Shown one piece after another: positions 14,315-25,648 of a stretch of DNA of 60,897 nt (within the stretch, counting starts at the first letter, position 1; every line of letters begins with the position of its first letter). The notes beneath the pieces are model-generated. The model had not been told where the DNA came from. It saw nothing but the letters and a program-made list of their open reading frames with translations, and made no database searches. Position numbers and translations under genes: made by a program. Location of the stretch: contig NZ_JACIJJ010000008.1 in NCBI RefSeq assembly GCF_014199325.1, positions 1-60,897 on the forward strand. The letters run 5' to 3'. The stretch is from Sphingomonas yantingensis. GTDB lineage: Bacteria; Pseudomonadota; Alphaproteobacteria; Sphingomonadales; Sphingomonadaceae.

Positions 14315-16047
14315 CCGATACCGACACCCATGCGGTCGAGCACCCGCGCACGCGTTTCGCGCCGTGGCTGGTCGAACCGATGCTGCGCAACAAGGGCACG
14401 TACCTCAAGGTCGCGATCGCCGCGGCGATGATCAACGTCTTCGGGCTCGTGACCTCGCTGTTCACGATGACCGTCTATGACCGCGTTGTTCCCAACAATG
14501 CCTTCTCCTCGCTGATCGCGCTGTCGATCGGGCTGGTGATCCTCGTCATCTTCGACTTCCTACTGCGGATCCTGCGCGCCTATTTCACCGATCTGGCGGG
14601 CGCGGACATCGACCACGACATCGGCGGGCGCGTGTTCCGCCGACTGGTCGCGATCCGACTGGACCAGAAGAAGGGCTCGACCGGCGCGCTGACGGGCATG
14701 ATGCGCGAGCTGGAGACGCTGCGCGACTTCTTCGCCTCCGCCACGATGACTGCGCTGGTCGACGTGCCGTTCATCGTCGTGACGCTGGTGTTCATCGCGC
14801 TGCTGGGCGGGCCGCTCGTCTGGGTGCCGCTCGCCGCGATCCCGATCGTGATCGGCGCGGGCTGGCTGACGCGCCCCGCGCTCGACCGGCTGTCGGCCAA
14901 GTCGATGAGCCAGGGGCTGACCAAGCAGAGCGTCCTGGTGGAAACCGTCGGCGCGCTCGAGATGGTCAAGACCAGCGGCGCGGCGCGGCTCCTCGGCCGG
15001 CGCTGGAAGACGGCGAACGAACAGCATTCGGACAGCTCGGTGCGCCAGCGCCTCGTCTCGACGATCGCGACGACCGTGTCGGTATCGGCCAATACGCTCG
15101 CCTATGCCGGGACCGTGGTGGCCGGCGTCTATCTGATCGCGGACCACCAATTGACCACGGGCGCGCTGGTCGCCTGCTCGATCCTGTCGGGCCGGGCGGT
15201 GCAGCCGCTCGCGACCATCGCGACGCTGCTGACGCGGCTGTCGGCGACGCGCGCCGCGTACAAGCAGATCAACGCGATGATGGAGACCGGATCGGAAGAG
15301 CCCGGCGCCGGCGCGCTCAACCCGGTGAAGTTCGAGGGCCGCATCGAACTGAAGGGCGTCGAGTTCCGCTATCCCGGCGCGGCCGAGAAGACGCTCGCCG
15401 GCCTCAACCTCGTCATCCCCGCGGGCCAGCGGGTCGCGCTCCTCGGGCGGATCGGGTCGGGCAAATCGACGATCGCGCGCCTGATCCTGGGGCTTTATCC
15501 GCCGCAGGAAGGGCTGGTCATGATCGACGGCACCGACATCCGCCAATACGACCCGCAGGCGATGCGCGGGCTGATCGGCACCGCGCTGCAGGAGCCGGTG
15601 CTGCTGTCGGGCACGGTGCGCGAGAATATCGTGCTCGAGCGGCCGCACATCGACGATGCGGAGATGCTGCGGGTCGCCGAACTGTCGGGGACGCACGCCT
15701 TCATGGGGCAGCTCGCTAACGGCTACGACCTGCGCCTCGCCGACCGCGGCGAGGGACTGTCGGGCGGGCAGCGCCAGTCGATCAGCCTCGCGCGCGCGCT
15801 CGCCGGCCGCCCGCAGGTGGTGGTGTTCGACGAGCCGACCAGCTCGATGGACCAGGGGAGCGAGGCGCAGTTGATCGCCCGGCTGGAGAAGGAGTTGCAG
15901 GGCCGCACCTTCGTCCTCATCACCCACCGCCCCGCGCTCCTGCGCCTCGTTGAGCGGATCGTCGTCATCGAGGGCGGCCGCGTCGTCCAGGACGGTCCGC
16001 GCGACCAGGTGCTCCAGGCCCTCCAGCGCCCGCGTGCCGTGGCATGA
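14311..16047 (+). CDS. Type I secretion ABC transporter (permease/ATPase)
   Basis: 578 residues. The N-terminal half is an ABC exporter membrane domain with about six helices (NKGTYLKVAIAAAMINVFG, FSSLIALSIGLVILVIFD). The C-terminal half has Walker A GRIGSGKST (about 380-388), the signature LSGGQRQ (about 482) and Walker B VVVFDEPTSSMD (about 503-515). It lacks the N-terminal C39 peptidase of bacteriocin exporters, which fits export of RTX proteins with uncleaved C-terminal signals. It overlaps both neighbours by 4 bp, so the three-gene exporter is translated as a unit. Confidence 0.93.
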   Translation: MTDTDTHAVEHPRTRFAPWLVEPMLRNKGTYLKVAIAAAMINVFGLVTSLFTMTVYDRVVPNNAFSSLIALSIGLVILVIFDFLLRILRAYFTDLAGADIDHDIGGRVFRRLVAIRLDQKKGSTGALTGMMRELETLRDFFASATMTALVDVPFIVVTLVFIALLGGPLVWVPLAAIPIVIGAGWLTRPALDRLSAKSMSQGLTKQSVLVETVGALEMVKTSGAARLLGRRWKTANEQHSDSSVRQRLVSTIATTVSVSANTLAYAGTVVAGVYLIADHQLTTGALVACSILSGRAVQPLATIATLLTRLSATRAAYKQINAMMETGSEEPGAGALNPVKFEGRIELKGVEFRYPGAAEKTLAGLNLVIPAGQRVALLGRIGSGKSTIARLILGLYPPQEGLVMIDGTDIRQYDPQAMRGLIGTALQEPVLLSGTVRENIVLERPHIDDAEMLRVAELSGTHAFMGQLANGYDLRLADRGEGLSGGQRQSISLARALAGRPQVVVFDEPTSSMDQGSEAQLIARLEKELQGRTFVLITHRPALLRLVERIVVIEGGRVVQDGPRDQVLQALQRPRAVA

Positions 16048-17387
16048 GTGACAGCATGACCGAAACCGTGTCCGAACCGCAGCACGCCCGCCACACGCAC
16101 CTCGAGGACCTGACCGACCGGATCAGGCCGAAGGCGGTGTCCAACCTGCTGCTGTGGCTGATCGTCGGGTTCTTCGTCATCTTCGTCGTCTGGGCCAGCG
16201 TGGTGAAGCTCGACCGGACCGTCCACGCGCCCGGCCGCGTCGTTCCGTCAAGCCGGCTGCAGGTGCTCAGCAACCTCGAGGGCGGGATCGTGTCGCAGAT
16301 CCTCGTGCGGGCGGGCGACATGGTCCGCCGCGGGCAACCGCTCGTCCGGCTCGACCGGACGCAGGCGGGGGCCGAGCTCGGCAGCTCGCAGGCGACCGTC
16401 GGGGCGCTGGCGGCCAAGATCGCCCGACTGGAGGCGGAGATCGCCGGGCGCGAGCCGACCTATCCCCCCGCGACGAGCCCCGACATCGCCGAGCAGATCG
16501 CGATCGAGCGCTCGCTCCACGCCGCGCGGATGAGCGACCTTGCCAGCCTGAGCGCCGCCGCCGCCGCGCGCGAGGCGCAGGCGAACCGCGCGGTGGCAGA
16601 GGCGCAGGCGGCCTATCAGTCGCGCCTCTCCGCCCGCGACGGCGCGCGTCGCCAGCTCGAGGTGATGCGCCCCCTGGTCGAGCGCGGGATCGAGCCGCGC
16701 ATGACGCTGATCCAGTACGAGAACGCGGCCGCGGTCGCGACCACCGACGCGGCGCAGGCGCTTGCCGCGATCGCCCGCGCGCAGGCGAGCGTCGCGGAGG
16801 CCCGCGCGAGCATGGCGCAGGTCCGCGGCGCCTGGCGCGCGCAGGCGGGGACCGAACTCGCCGCCGCGCAGGGCGAGCTCGGCGCGCGGCGTCAGGCGAT
16901 GCCCGCGCTCGTCGCCCGGCTCGGCCGCTCGACCGTCGCCGCCCCCGTCGACGGCCGCGTCAACCGCGTGCTGGTCTCGACGATCGGCGCAAGCGTCGGC
17001 GCGGGACAGCCGATCGTTGAGGTGGTGCCGAGTGCCGACGCGCTGACCGTCGAGGCGCTGGTCGCCCCCAAGGACATCGCCGCGGTGCGCGTCGGCCAGC
17101 GTGCGCGCGTCAACATCACCGCGTACGAATCCGGCGTCTATGGCGGAATGGACGGCCGCGTCGTCACCATCAGTCCCGATGCGACCGTCGAGGAGCGGAC
17201 CGGCGAGAGCCACTATATCGTCCGCGTCCGCGCGGATGCCGAGAACTTCCGCGATCCGGAAGGACGGCGGCTGACGATCGGTCCGGGCATGACCGCCGAC
17301 GTCAATCTGATCGGCGACAAGCGATCGGTGATGGCCTATATCCTGACGCCGTTCACCCGGCTGAGCGAAGAGGCGCTGCGCGAATAG
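16044..17387 (+). CDS. Type I secretion membrane fusion protein (HlyD family)
   Basis: 447 residues. A short cytoplasmic N-terminus is followed by one transmembrane segment (about 33-53, VSNLLLWLIVGFFVIFVVWA). The lipoyl-like half motif VVPSSRLQVLSNLEGGIVSQI comes next, then a long coiled coil rich in Ala/Arg/Glu (about 130-300) and the second lipoyl half plus beta barrel (STVAAPVDGRVNRVLVS). These adaptors bridge the ABC transporter and the TolC channel. Likely substrates are the two RTX proteins on this plasmid. Confidence 0.92.
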   Translation: MSDSMTETVSEPQHARHTHLEDLTDRIRPKAVSNLLLWLIVGFFVIFVVWASVVKLDRTVHAPGRVVPSSRLQVLSNLEGGIVSQILVRAGDMVRRGQPLVRLDRTQAGAELGSSQATVGALAAKIARLEAEIAGREPTYPPATSPDIAEQIAIERSLHAARMSDLASLSAAAAAREAQANRAVAEAQAAYQSRLSARDGARRQLEVMRPLVERGIEPRMTLIQYENAAAVATTDAAQALAAIARAQASVAEARASMAQVRGAWRAQAGTELAAAQGELGARRQAMPALVARLGRSTVAAPVDGRVNRVLVSTIGASVGAGQPIVEVVPSADALTVEALVAPKDIAAVRVGQRARVNITAYESGVYGGMDGRVVTISPDATVEERTGESHYIVRVRADAENFRDPEGRRLTIGPGMTADVNLIGDKRSVMAYILTPFTRLSEEALRE

Positions 17388-17456
17388 CGCGGGCCTCGGG
17401 CGCGGCGGGAATCGGGGATCGCGCCGGTCAGCGCGGCGCCGCGCCGGCCGCCGGCG

Positions 17457-17981
17457 TCACCGGCCCCCGCGCGGGCGCGCCGGGGCCCTCTCGCGCGCGG
17501 CGACGCCGTCGGCGGGGACGGGCTGCAGGCCGACCGGCGCATCCACCGGGCGGGCCGCCACGACATCGGCGTAAGGAAGGCACCGGCGCGCGCCCGCCGC
17601 GCCCGGTCCGGTGCCGCAGACCTGCTTCTCTTCCATTACCGCGCCCCGCATCGCCACCTCCCCGCGGTCGCGCAGCGTCACCAGCAACTGCCCGCCGGGA
17701 CCCAGCCTGACAAAGGCCGTCGATACGATCCGGCGCCCCTGCGTGAATGCGTTGGTGCCGCCGCCATCGGCATGATTGGTGCCGGTCAACCGCTCGGGGG
17801 CAGGATGTGCAACGGCGGACACCGGCTCGGCGATCGGCCCGATCTGTGCCCGAGTGGCCTCCCGCCCGTTCCCCGCGCCTTCCGCCGGACCGGACGGGTC
17901 GCCACCTTGCGTCGTGGCTGTCTGCGGAGTGGGCGCGCATGCCGCGAGCATGACGGACAGGGGGGGCAGGAACGACCGCAT
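17457..17981 (-). CDS. Putative lipoprotein, 174 residues
   Basis: Start ATG at 17981 gives MRSFLPPLSVMLAACAP, a short lipoprotein signal with the lipidated Cys at position 15; ATG at 17993 would add four residues. The rest is Pro/Ala-rich with FTQGRRIVSTAFVRLGPGGQLLVTLRDRGEV near the middle and two Cys in QVCGTGPGAAGARRCLP. No family recognised. It lies on the opposite strand between the exporter operon and its probable substrate, so a role in that export is possible but unsupported. Confidence 0.6.
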   Translation of the reverse strand: MRSFLPPLSVMLAACAPTPQTATTQGGDPSGPAEGAGNGREATRAQIGPIAEPVSAVAHPAPERLTGTNHADGGGTNAFTQGRRIVSTAFVRLGPGGQLLVTLRDRGEVAMRGAVMEEKQVCGTGPGAAGARRCLPYADVVAARPVDAPVGLQPVPADGVAARERAPARPRGGR

Positions 17982-18201
17982 CGCGCTCTCCATCGGCCCA
18001 TGCGGGGCCGTTGCCGACCGTCATATCAACCCGCGGAACCGACGTCGCCAAATAATCGTAACAAGTGCCACAATCGCTACTTGACCGGCATTACGGGAGA
18101 ATGAATAAATCATTTCATTGCCACGATTGGTAAGAATCCGAAGGCTTTAGCAGGCCTCTTGGCCGGAAAACCTTACGATCGTGCGTGGAGGGGACCGATA
18201 G

Positions 18202-21200
18202 ATGAGCACGTTCGAAACCGGCAACGACTCGACCAACAGCGGCGGCGTCACTTGGGATCCGCTGGCGGAAGTCACGCACGAGACCGTCGTACAGGGCTGT
18301 GACTGCGTGATCTGCAAGGGGCTGCGCGAGGAGGCGCTGCACGGCAAGGCCAAGGATAGCGTCGCGGCCGACTCGACCGAAGCGATCACCGATGCGAACC
18401 CGCAGGGTAACCCGCTCGGCGTGCTCCTCAACCTCATCACCAACCCGGACGGCACGCGCTCCTTCACGGGCAACCGCAACATCGACGCCACGCTGATCGG
18501 GTCGAAGTGGGGCACGCTGGAGCTGACCTACAGCTTCCCGACCTCGGGCTCGAACTACAACGGCAGCACGCCGCTCTCGGCCGGCGTCGACAATTATCAC
18601 CTGACGCTTGGCTCGCTGCAGCAGCAGGCGGCGCGCGCGTCGTTCGCGCAGATCTCGGCCGCGACGAACCTCAAGTTCACCGAGATCACCGAAACCGACA
18701 CGACCCACGCGAATATCCGCATCTCGCAGACGGCCGACAACGACGTGGCGTCGGCCTATGGCGGCTTCCCTTCGGAGAAGCAGAGCGCGGCGGGCGACAT
18801 CTGGTTCGGGCGGACGAGCCAGCCTTATTACGACATCGCGACGAAGGGCACGTGGGGCTATGCCACCATGATGCACGAGATCGGCCACACGATGGGGCTG
18901 AAGCACGGGCACCAGGATTATACCAACAGCGACCTGTCCTTCTACTTCGGCACGGCCCCGCGGTTCGGGACCCAGTCGCTGACGCCGGACAATGACGGCC
19001 AGGCATGGTCGCTGATGACCTATACCCCGGCACCGGGCACGGGTGGGTTTGCGGGCGAGAAGATCAACCAGCCCCAGACGTACATGCAGTATGACCTCGC
19101 CGCGCTGCAGTACATGTACGGTGCGAACTACACCACCAACGCGACCGACAGCGTCTACACGTTCAGCCAGACGACCGGCGAGATGTTCATCAACGGCGTC
19201 GGTCAGGGCGCGCCGACGGGCAACAAGATCTTCCTCACGATCTGGGACGGCGGCGGCAACGACACCATCGATGCCAGCAACTATGCGAACGGCGTCACGG
19301 TCGACCTGCGTCCGGGCCAGTTCTCGACCGTCGATCAGGCGCAGCTTGCCGACAGCACCGCATACCAGGGATATACCACGCTGGCGCCCGGCAACATCGC
19401 GATGTCGCTGCTCTACAACAACGACACGCGCTCGCTGATCGAGAATGCGAAGGGCGGCTCGGGCAACGACGTGTTGATCGGCAACACCGCCAACAACGTC
19501 CTCGACGGTGGCAGCGGCAGCGACACGGTCATCTTCACCCACACGACCGGCGTCAACGTGACGCTGAACGACACGGGTGCGGACGTGATCGTCAGCCATG
19601 ACGGCGAAAACGACACGCTGCGCAGCATCGAGAACATCCAGGGCACGGTCGGCAACGACACGATCACCGGCAACAGCCAGAACAACACGCTGTCGGGCGG
19701 CGCGAGCGGTGCCGACACGCTGTCGGGCGGCGCCGGCGACGACCGGCTGATCGGCGGCGGCTTCACCACCACCACCACCGTGTCGGCCCCCTCGCAGCCG
19801 GACATCACCAAGCCGCAGTCGACGAACAACGGCAGCATCGCCACCGCCGTCGCGACCGCGGGCGCCTTTGACGTCGATGCCAATCCGGACATCACGAACG
19901 CGACCTCGCTCCCGCACGCGACGATCAACGCGACCGCGGCGGGCGGCTCGCTCGAATATTACCGGATCGACGTGACGGTGCCGGGTTCGCAGGCGATCTT
20001 CGACATCGATGGCCCCGGCTCGCTCGACGACAGCTTCATCGAGCTGGTCAACGCGGCCGGTACGGTGCTTGCGTCGAACGACACGGGCACGGGCGATCCG
20101 TCCTATCCCGGGCACGACGATGCGTATCTGACCTATACCTTCCAGACCGCCGGCACCTATTACATCCGCGTCGGCCTGTGGAACGGGGCGGCGACGGCAC
20201 AGCCGCTGAACGCCGGGCAGACCTATCAGCTCAACATCTCGCTCGCCAACGCGGCGGTCATCACCACCACCACCACCGCGACCAACAACAGCAGCCTGGT
20301 CGCCGATGGCGGCGAGGGTAACGACTATATCGCCGGCACGCTCGGCAACGACGTGCTGAACGGCGGCAGCGGCAACGACACCGCGGCGTTCACCAATGCT
20401 TTCAGCGGCGGCTCGACCACCGGCGTCACCGTCGACCTGAACATCCAGGGGGCGGCGCAGAACACCGTCGCCGCGGGCACCGACACGCTGTCGGGGATCG
20501 AGAACCTAATCGGCTCCGCGCTCAACGACACGCTGATCGGCAACGCTGACGCCAACGTCATCGAAGGCGGGCTGGGCAACGACACGCTGAACGGCGGCTC
20601 GGGCAACGACACCGCCTCCTATGCGGGCGCATCCGCGGGCGTGACCGTCAGCCTCGCGCTTCAGGGGACGGCGCAGAACACCGGCGTGACGGGCACCGAC
20701 ACGTTTACCGGGTTCGAGAACCTCCTGGGCTCGGCATTCAACGACACGCTGACCGGCGATGCGGGCGACAACACGATCACGGGCGGCGCGGGCAACGACA
20801 CGCTGCTGACCGGCGGCAATGTGGGCGGGCGCGTCGACCTGCTCGACGGCGGCGCGGGATCGGACACGGCATCCTTTGCCGGCTATGCCGAAAGCGTGAC
20901 CGCCACGCTGCGCGGCGCGAATGACGGCATCGCCGCGGTCGCGGCGGGCCAGATCGCGGCGCTGCGCGGGATCGAGAACCTGACCGGCGGCAGCGGCAAC
21001 GACGTGCTGACCGGCGACGACGGCGCCAACGTGATCGAAGGCGGGCTGGGCGACGACACGCTGAACGGCGGCGCGGGGATCGACACCGTCGCGTTCAGCG
21101 GCGCAGCCGGCATCACCATCGACCTCAGCGTCACGACGGCGCAGAACACCGGCGTCGGCAACAACACGATCATCGGGTTCGAGAATGTCCGCACCGGTTC

Positions 21201-24054
21201 GGGCAACGACACCGTCACCGGCGACGCGGGCGACAACATCTTCTTCGATGGCGGCGGCGCGGACACCTATAACGGCGGCGCGGGGTCGGATACGGTCGAT
21301 TATTCCAACGCGACGGCGTTCGTGACGGTCAACCTCAACACCGAGCGGCAGACCATCCTAGCGGCCGCGGGCGACACGCTGATCGGGATCGAGAACGTCA
21401 CCGGGTCGACGACGCTGACCAATACGCTGACCGGTGGCAACACGACCGACAACCGGCTGACCGGCGGCTCGGCGGCGGATCGCCTGATCGGCGGCGGCAT
21501 GAACGACACGCTCATCGGCGGCGCGGGCAACGACGTGCTGATCGGCGACTATAACGACACGTTCAGCAGCGTGGCAGGAAGCGCCGACGGCAACGACACG
21601 CTGGACGGCGGCACCGGCAACGACATCCTGGTTGGCGGTCTCGGCAACGACATCCTGCGCGGCGGCGATGGTGACGACACGCTTGTCGGTGGCCTTGCCA
21701 GCGCGCCCGGTGCGTCGCTGACCGCGGTCTATACCAACGACGGCGGCAACGACATTTTCGACGGCGGCGACGGGACCGACACGGCCTATGCCTATTACAC
21801 CGGCAGGGCGGGCGGCGTTTCGTTCGACCTCGGCAACATCGCCGGCAACAGCGCGATCATGCTCGAAGGTGTAAACATCGGCTCGTTCACCAGCGTCGAG
21901 CGCGTGATCTTCCGCGGCGGCACGGGCAACGACGTCGTGCGCGGCGGCGGCACCCTCGATACGCTCGTCGGCAACGAGGGCGATGACGTGCTCGATGGCT
22001 GGTTCGGCAACGACACGCTGTCGGGCGGCCTGGGCAACGACACGCTGATCGGCGGCGAGGGCCTCGACACCGCCACCTACGTCAATTCGACCGCGGCGGT
22101 GAACGTCGACCTTCGCATCCAGGGCGTGGCGCAGGATACCGGCGGCGACGGCATCGATACGCTCATCGGCATCGAGTATCTGACCGGCTCGAGCTTCGGC
22201 GACACGCTGCGCGGAAACGACGGGTTCAACCTCATCACCGACGCTGGCGTCGGGGCCGGGGCGACCGCGTTCAGCCAGACGGACTCGCTGTACGGCTATG
22301 GCGGTGACGACAGCCTGCTGGTGACGCGCGCCTCGGGTGCGGTCGCGACGATCGTCAACCTCGACGGTGGTAGCGGCAACGATATCATCGAGCTGCGCAG
22401 CGGCGCGTTGACCGCGGCACCCTCTGCGGTCGCCGACGGCCTATCGACCGCGACGTACCTAAGCGTCGGAACGACCTCGACCGATCGCAACGCCGACATC
22501 GTCAGGGTCAATGCCGGCTCGGGCAACGACCGCATCATTCTGACCGGCGTCGCCAGCGCCACTGTCGACGCCGGCAGCGGCAACGACATCGTCAGCATCA
22601 GCATGCGCGGTGTCTCGGGGGTCAACAACTATCAGCTGACGCTGGGCACCGGTGCCGACATCATCCAGTTGAGCGGTGCCGGCGTCGAGGTCGCCAGCAC
22701 CGCACGCGACAACCGGGTCACCGATTTCGAGGTCGGCAATGCCGGCGACAAGTTCGAGATGACGAGCTACCTGAACGGCGGGCTGACCGGCTACACGGCC
22801 AACAGCAACGCCTTTGCGAGCGAACATCTGCGGCTTGTGCAGTCGGGCACCGACCTGCTGCTCCAGGTCGACCCCGACGGCGTGGGCACCGCCAACGGGT
22901 TCGTGACCATCTTCACGATCAGCAACGGCTATACCGGCGGCTTCACGGCCTATAACTTCGACGGCTTCATCGGCAACCTGACGCTGGTCGGCTTCGAAGG
23001 GGCCGAGACGATCACCGGCGCCACCGGCAACGACGTGCTCAGCGGCGCGGGCGGCAACGACATCCTGTACGGCCTGGCGGGCAATGACACGCTCAACGGC
23101 GGCGACGGGAACGACACGCTGTACGGCGGCGCGGGCAACGACACGCTGAACGGCGGGACCGGGTTCGATCAGGCGATCTACACCGGCCTCTACCGCGGCT
23201 TCGGCATGTCGATGGTCGGCGGTGTCACGACTCTGATCGGCGGCGCGGCGGAGGGAACGGACACGCTCACCGGCGTTGAGCAGATCAAGTTCGCCGATGG
23301 CGTCTTCAGCACCGACCCGGACAGCGCGGGCGCCCAGGTGATCCGCCTGTACGACACGGTCCTGAACCGCGGTGCGGACAAGGTCGGCCTCGATTTCTAC
23401 GTCGACCAGATCGAGGATCGCGGGGCGACCCTTACCTCGATCGCGAACTCGCTCCTGACGAGCGCCGAGGCCGCGCCGACGATCGGGGCGCTCTCGAACG
23501 GCGCGCTGGTGGACTATATCTATCAGCAGGCGTTCGGGCGTGCGCCCGACGCCGGGGGCAAGGCCTATTGGACGGCGCAGCTCGACGGCGGCCTTTCGCG
23601 CGGGGACTTCATCGTCAGCATTTCGGAAAGCGCCGAGCATCGTGCGGTCACCGCCGATACGGTGGCACAGGGCTATTTCCAGACTGACGACACCTATCAG
23701 TCGATCGCGCTGCTTTACGATACCTTCGCCAACCGCTTGCCCGATGCGCAGGGGCTGACCTTCTACAGCGAGCAAGTGAAGTCGGGTGCGCTCACGGTGC
23801 TGCAGGTCGCCGACCTGTTCGCCAGCTCGGCGGAGTTCACCGCGGCGACCGCAGGCCTCAATAACGGTCAGCTAGTCGACCTGTTGTACCAGAACGCGCT
23901 GGATCGTCCGGCGGACAGCGTCGGCCGCGCCTTCTATATCGACCAGCTCGACCACGGCCTGAGCAAGGGCGCGCTGTTGCTCGAATTCGGGACGTCCAGC
24001 GAGCATACGGCGCTGCTCGCCGCCAACATCGTCGGTGGCATCACCATCGCGTAA
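18202..24054 (+). CDS. Serralysin-like (M10) RTX metalloprotease with DUF4214-type C-terminus
   Basis: 1950 residues from ATG at 18202, preceded by GGAGGGG. An N-terminal CDCVICKGL element precedes the metzincin catalytic domain: the zinc site [11 protein letters not shown] spans residues 225-235, with the Met-turn SLMTY around Met272. Residues about 560-690 ([31 protein letters not shown]) look like a bacterial pre-peptidase C-terminal (PPC) domain set into the RTX array. Many GGxGxDxL nonapeptides follow to about residue 1660; these fold as calcium-bound beta rolls outside the cell. The last ~280 residues are four DUF4214-type repeats (e.g. [18 protein letters not shown]). There is no N-terminal signal peptide, consistent with type I export by the neighbouring operon. 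Its length far exceeds typical ~480-residue serralysins. Confidence 0.92.
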   Translation: MSTFETGNDSTNSGGVTWDPLAEVTHETVVQGCDCVICKGLREEALHGKAKDSVAADSTEAITDANPQGNPLGVLLNLITNPDGTRSFTGNRNIDATLIGSKWGTLELTYSFPTSGSNYNGSTPLSAGVDNYHLTLGSLQQQAARASFAQISAATNLKFTEITETDTTHANIRISQTADNDVASAYGGFPSEKQSAAGDIWFGRTSQPYYDIATKGTWGYATMMHEIGHTMGLKHGHQDYTNSDLSFYFGTAPRFGTQSLTPDNDGQAWSLMTYTPAPGTGGFAGEKINQPQTYMQYDLAALQYMYGANYTTNATDSVYTFSQTTGEMFINGVGQGAPTGNKIFLTIWDGGGNDTIDASNYANGVTVDLRPGQFSTVDQAQLADSTAYQGYTTLAPGNIAMSLLYNNDTRSLIENAKGGSGNDVLIGNTANNVLDGGSGSDTVIFTHTTGVNVTLNDTGADVIVSHDGENDTLRSIENIQGTVGNDTITGNSQNNTLSGGASGADTLSGGAGDDRLIGGGFTTTTTVSAPSQPDITKPQSTNNGSIATAVATAGAFDVDANPDITNATSLPHATINATAAGGSLEYYRIDVTVPGSQAIFDIDGPGSLDDSFIELVNAAGTVLASNDTGTGDPSYPGHDDAYLTYTFQTAGTYYIRVGLWNGAATAQPLNAGQTYQLNISLANAAVITTTTTATNNSSLVADGGEGNDYIAGTLGNDVLNGGSGNDTAAFTNAFSGGSTTGVTVDLNIQGAAQNTVAAGTDTLSGIENLIGSALNDTLIGNADANVIEGGLGNDTLNGGSGNDTASYAGASAGVTVSLALQGTAQNTGVTGTDTFTGFENLLGSAFNDTLTGDAGDNTITGGAGNDTLLTGGNVGGRVDLLDGGAGSDTASFAGYAESVTATLRGANDGIAAVAAGQIAALRGIENLTGGSGNDVLTGDDGANVIEGGLGDDTLNGGAGIDTVAFSGAAGITIDLSVTTAQNTGVGNNTIIGFENVRTGSGNDTVTGDAGDNIFFDGGGADTYNGGAGSDTVDYSNATAFVTVNLNTERQTILAAAGDTLIGIENVTGSTTLTNTLTGGNTTDNRLTGGSAADRLIGGGMNDTLIGGAGNDVLIGDYNDTFSSVAGSADGNDTLDGGTGNDILVGGLGNDILRGGDGDDTLVGGLASAPGASLTAVYTNDGGNDIFDGGDGTDTAYAYYTGRAGGVSFDLGNIAGNSAIMLEGVNIGSFTSVERVIFRGGTGNDVVRGGGTLDTLVGNEGDDVLDGWFGNDTLSGGLGNDTLIGGEGLDTATYVNSTAAVNVDLRIQGVAQDTGGDGIDTLIGIEYLTGSSFGDTLRGNDGFNLITDAGVGAGATAFSQTDSLYGYGGDDSLLVTRASGAVATIVNLDGGSGNDIIELRSGALTAAPSAVADGLSTATYLSVGTTSTDRNADIVRVNAGSGNDRIILTGVASATVDAGSGNDIVSISMRGVSGVNNYQLTLGTGADIIQLSGAGVEVASTARDNRVTDFEVGNAGDKFEMTSYLNGGLTGYTANSNAFASEHLRLVQSGTDLLLQVDPDGVGTANGFVTIFTISNGYTGGFTAYNFDGFIGNLTLVGFEGAETITGATGNDVLSGAGGNDILYGLAGNDTLNGGDGNDTLYGGAGNDTLNGGTGFDQAIYTGLYRGFGMSMVGGVTTLIGGAAEGTDTLTGVEQIKFADGVFSTDPDSAGAQVIRLYDTVLNRGADKVGLDFYVDQIEDRGATLTSIANSLLTSAEAAPTIGALSNGALVDYIYQQAFGRAPDAGGKAYWTAQLDGGLSRGDFIVSISESAEHRAVTADTVAQGYFQTDDTYQSIALLYDTFANRLPDAQGLTFYSEQVKSGALTVLQVADLFASSAEFTAATAGLNNGQLVDLLYQNALDRPADSVGRAFYIDQLDHGLSKGALLLEFGTSSEHTALLAANIVGGITIA

Positions 24055-24078
24055 CGCGCATCTTCGTCGACGACTTCG

Positions 24079-24110
24079 AAGGGTGGCCTGGCAAGCCACC
24101 CTTTTTCTTT
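24079..24110 (+). terminator. Rho-independent terminator of the RTX protease gene
   Basis: AAGGGTGGC (24079-24087) and GCCACCCTT (24095-24103) form a 9-bp perfect stem with a 7-nt loop followed by TTTTTCTTT, 25 bp after the stop. It is the clearest intrinsic terminator in the window. Confidence 0.9.
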
Positions 24111-24351
24111 GCGCTAAATCGGCGCCCCGGAGCGGCACGAGACGCGCCGCGATCGCCGAGCCCTCGCGCGCGGTGCGTCACGCCCGAACGCGATCGGTCA
24201 GGAGGGGCGCGAGGCCCCTCGCCCGAGTTCGGGGCATGAAAGCGACGGCACTGATGCCGCGACCCCCGGCCCCGCCCGGCGGGGTATTTCCCGGATAGCC
24301 GCTGCCGGGGATCCCGGCCAACACCCCCGCCATCACTGGCGAGGATGTTCG

Positions 24352-25560
24352 ATGACGCTCTATACCGCTGACCGACTGATCACGCTGCGCAGGGTCGACC
24401 CGCCCGCGGGGAAACCGGCCTGGGCCAATCTGATCGCCGATGTCGATCGGGCCGCCGCGCCGGCCGAGCTGTGCGGGCCGGGGCTCTACGCGCTGCTCCT
24501 CGACGGGGCGCAGTTCTACATCGGCCTGCATGTCGGCGAGCAGGCGGGCGCCGATTGTTCGGTCCTGCATCGCTGGGTCCTGCATGTCGTGGGACAGACG
24601 ATGCGCTCGCGCGAGACGAGCTTCAGCCGGCGGTCGCTGCGCCGCCTGCTCGACACCCGGTCGGGCGATCCGGTGAGCGAGGGACTCGCCGCCTGCCTGC
24701 CGCAGGGGCGCGACACCGATCTTGCGGCGCTGCCGGGGCATCCGCTCATCAGGGGCGCGCATTGCACCGCGCAGAAGGCGGTGTTCGCCGCACGGCACTG
24801 GGACGTGTTCGCGCCGGGGAACGAGGACGCGATGCTCTCGCGCATCACCTGCCTGTTCCAGCCCGTCGCCGCCGACTGGGCCGGGCGCCTAGACGGTGCC
24901 GAGGGGCGCGAGCGCGGCGCCTGGGCGCGCGAGGTCTGGCTGCGCCCCGCGGAAACCGCGCTCGCCGACCGCTTCCGGCCGATCTGCAACGCTGCGACCC
25001 CGATCGGCACGCAGCGCGACGGGGTCGGGCTGGACGAGGTGGCGGCGGCGATGGCCGCCGCGCTGCCGCGGGTGCTGCCGGTGTTCGACCGTGCCGACGA
25101 CGCCGCGCCCGCGAACGCGCGCCGTCCCGCCCCGGCGTCGGTGGTCGAGGCCTATGCCGAGCGCGCCGAACCGTCGGACAGCGCCGCCGCCATGCTGGCG
25201 GACGAGGAGGGGCTGAGCATCGCCGAGCAGAATTTCCGCCGCCCCTTGAGCGATGCGGGCGACCGGTTCGTCGATACGCTGCGCGACACCGCGCCGGGCA
25301 ATATCGAGCTCTATTTCACCGATACCCCGGACCTGCGCCTGCGCGTCGCCGGTACCCGGCGTCCGCTGGTCAGGCTCACGACCGCGCACGGGTCGCTGTG
25401 CTGCGCCACGCGCCTTGCCCCGGAAGCGTGCCGGCGTCTCGGGTTCGCGGACATGTGGTTGCGCGAATCCGATCCGATGCGTACGCAGTTCCTGTTCGAC
25501 CCGGCCGCGACCGCGCCCGGCGCCATTCTCGATCTGGTCGGGGCGAACAGGCTGCGATGA
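24352..25560 (+). CDS. Hypothetical protein with a GIY-YIG-like N-terminal motif
   Basis: 402 residues from ATG at 24352. Residues 44-58 read GLYALLLDGAQFYIG, close to the GIY-x10-YIG signature, with Tyr46 and Tyr56. Arg74 and His78 (HRWVLH) keep the Arg-x3-His spacing of GIY-YIG nucleases. The rest of the N-terminal half contains several Cys/His (GAHCTAQKAVFAARHW). A separate C-terminal part (about 285-402) has YFTDTPDLRLRVAGTRRPLVRL. No close family is recognised. It is flanked by a terminator and a divergent serine resolvase. A nuclease role is inference. Confidence 0.6.
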   Translation: MTLYTADRLITLRRVDPPAGKPAWANLIADVDRAAAPAELCGPGLYALLLDGAQFYIGLHVGEQAGADCSVLHRWVLHVVGQTMRSRETSFSRRSLRRLLDTRSGDPVSEGLAACLPQGRDTDLAALPGHPLIRGAHCTAQKAVFAARHWDVFAPGNEDAMLSRITCLFQPVAADWAGRLDGAEGRERGAWAREVWLRPAETALADRFRPICNAATPIGTQRDGVGLDEVAAAMAAALPRVLPVFDRADDAAPANARRPAPASVVEAYAERAEPSDSAAAMLADEEGLSIAEQNFRRPLSDAGDRFVDTLRDTAPGNIELYFTDTPDLRLRVAGTRRPLVRLTTAHGSLCCATRLAPEACRRLGFADMWLRESDPMRTQFLFDPAATAPGAILDLVGANRLR

Positions 25561-25648
25561 TCCGACGTGGACGCGCCGGGGGCGCGGCGGCCCTGCCCCC
25601 ACGCGACACGCTCACTCGCGCCGGCCGCGGAGGCGGCCGGGTGGCCGC

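Noticed and set aside
17428..18051. A 207-codon minus-strand frame overlapping the lipoprotein gene
   Set aside because: The alternative frame (17457-17981) has a proper lipoprotein signal and lipobox; this one starts inside the intergenic region and has no recognisable feature.
19440..23160. Tandem short repeats resembling a CRISPR or satellite array
   Set aside because: They are the DNA of GGxGxDxL nonapeptide repeats inside one open frame. The units vary and are not separated by unique spacers.
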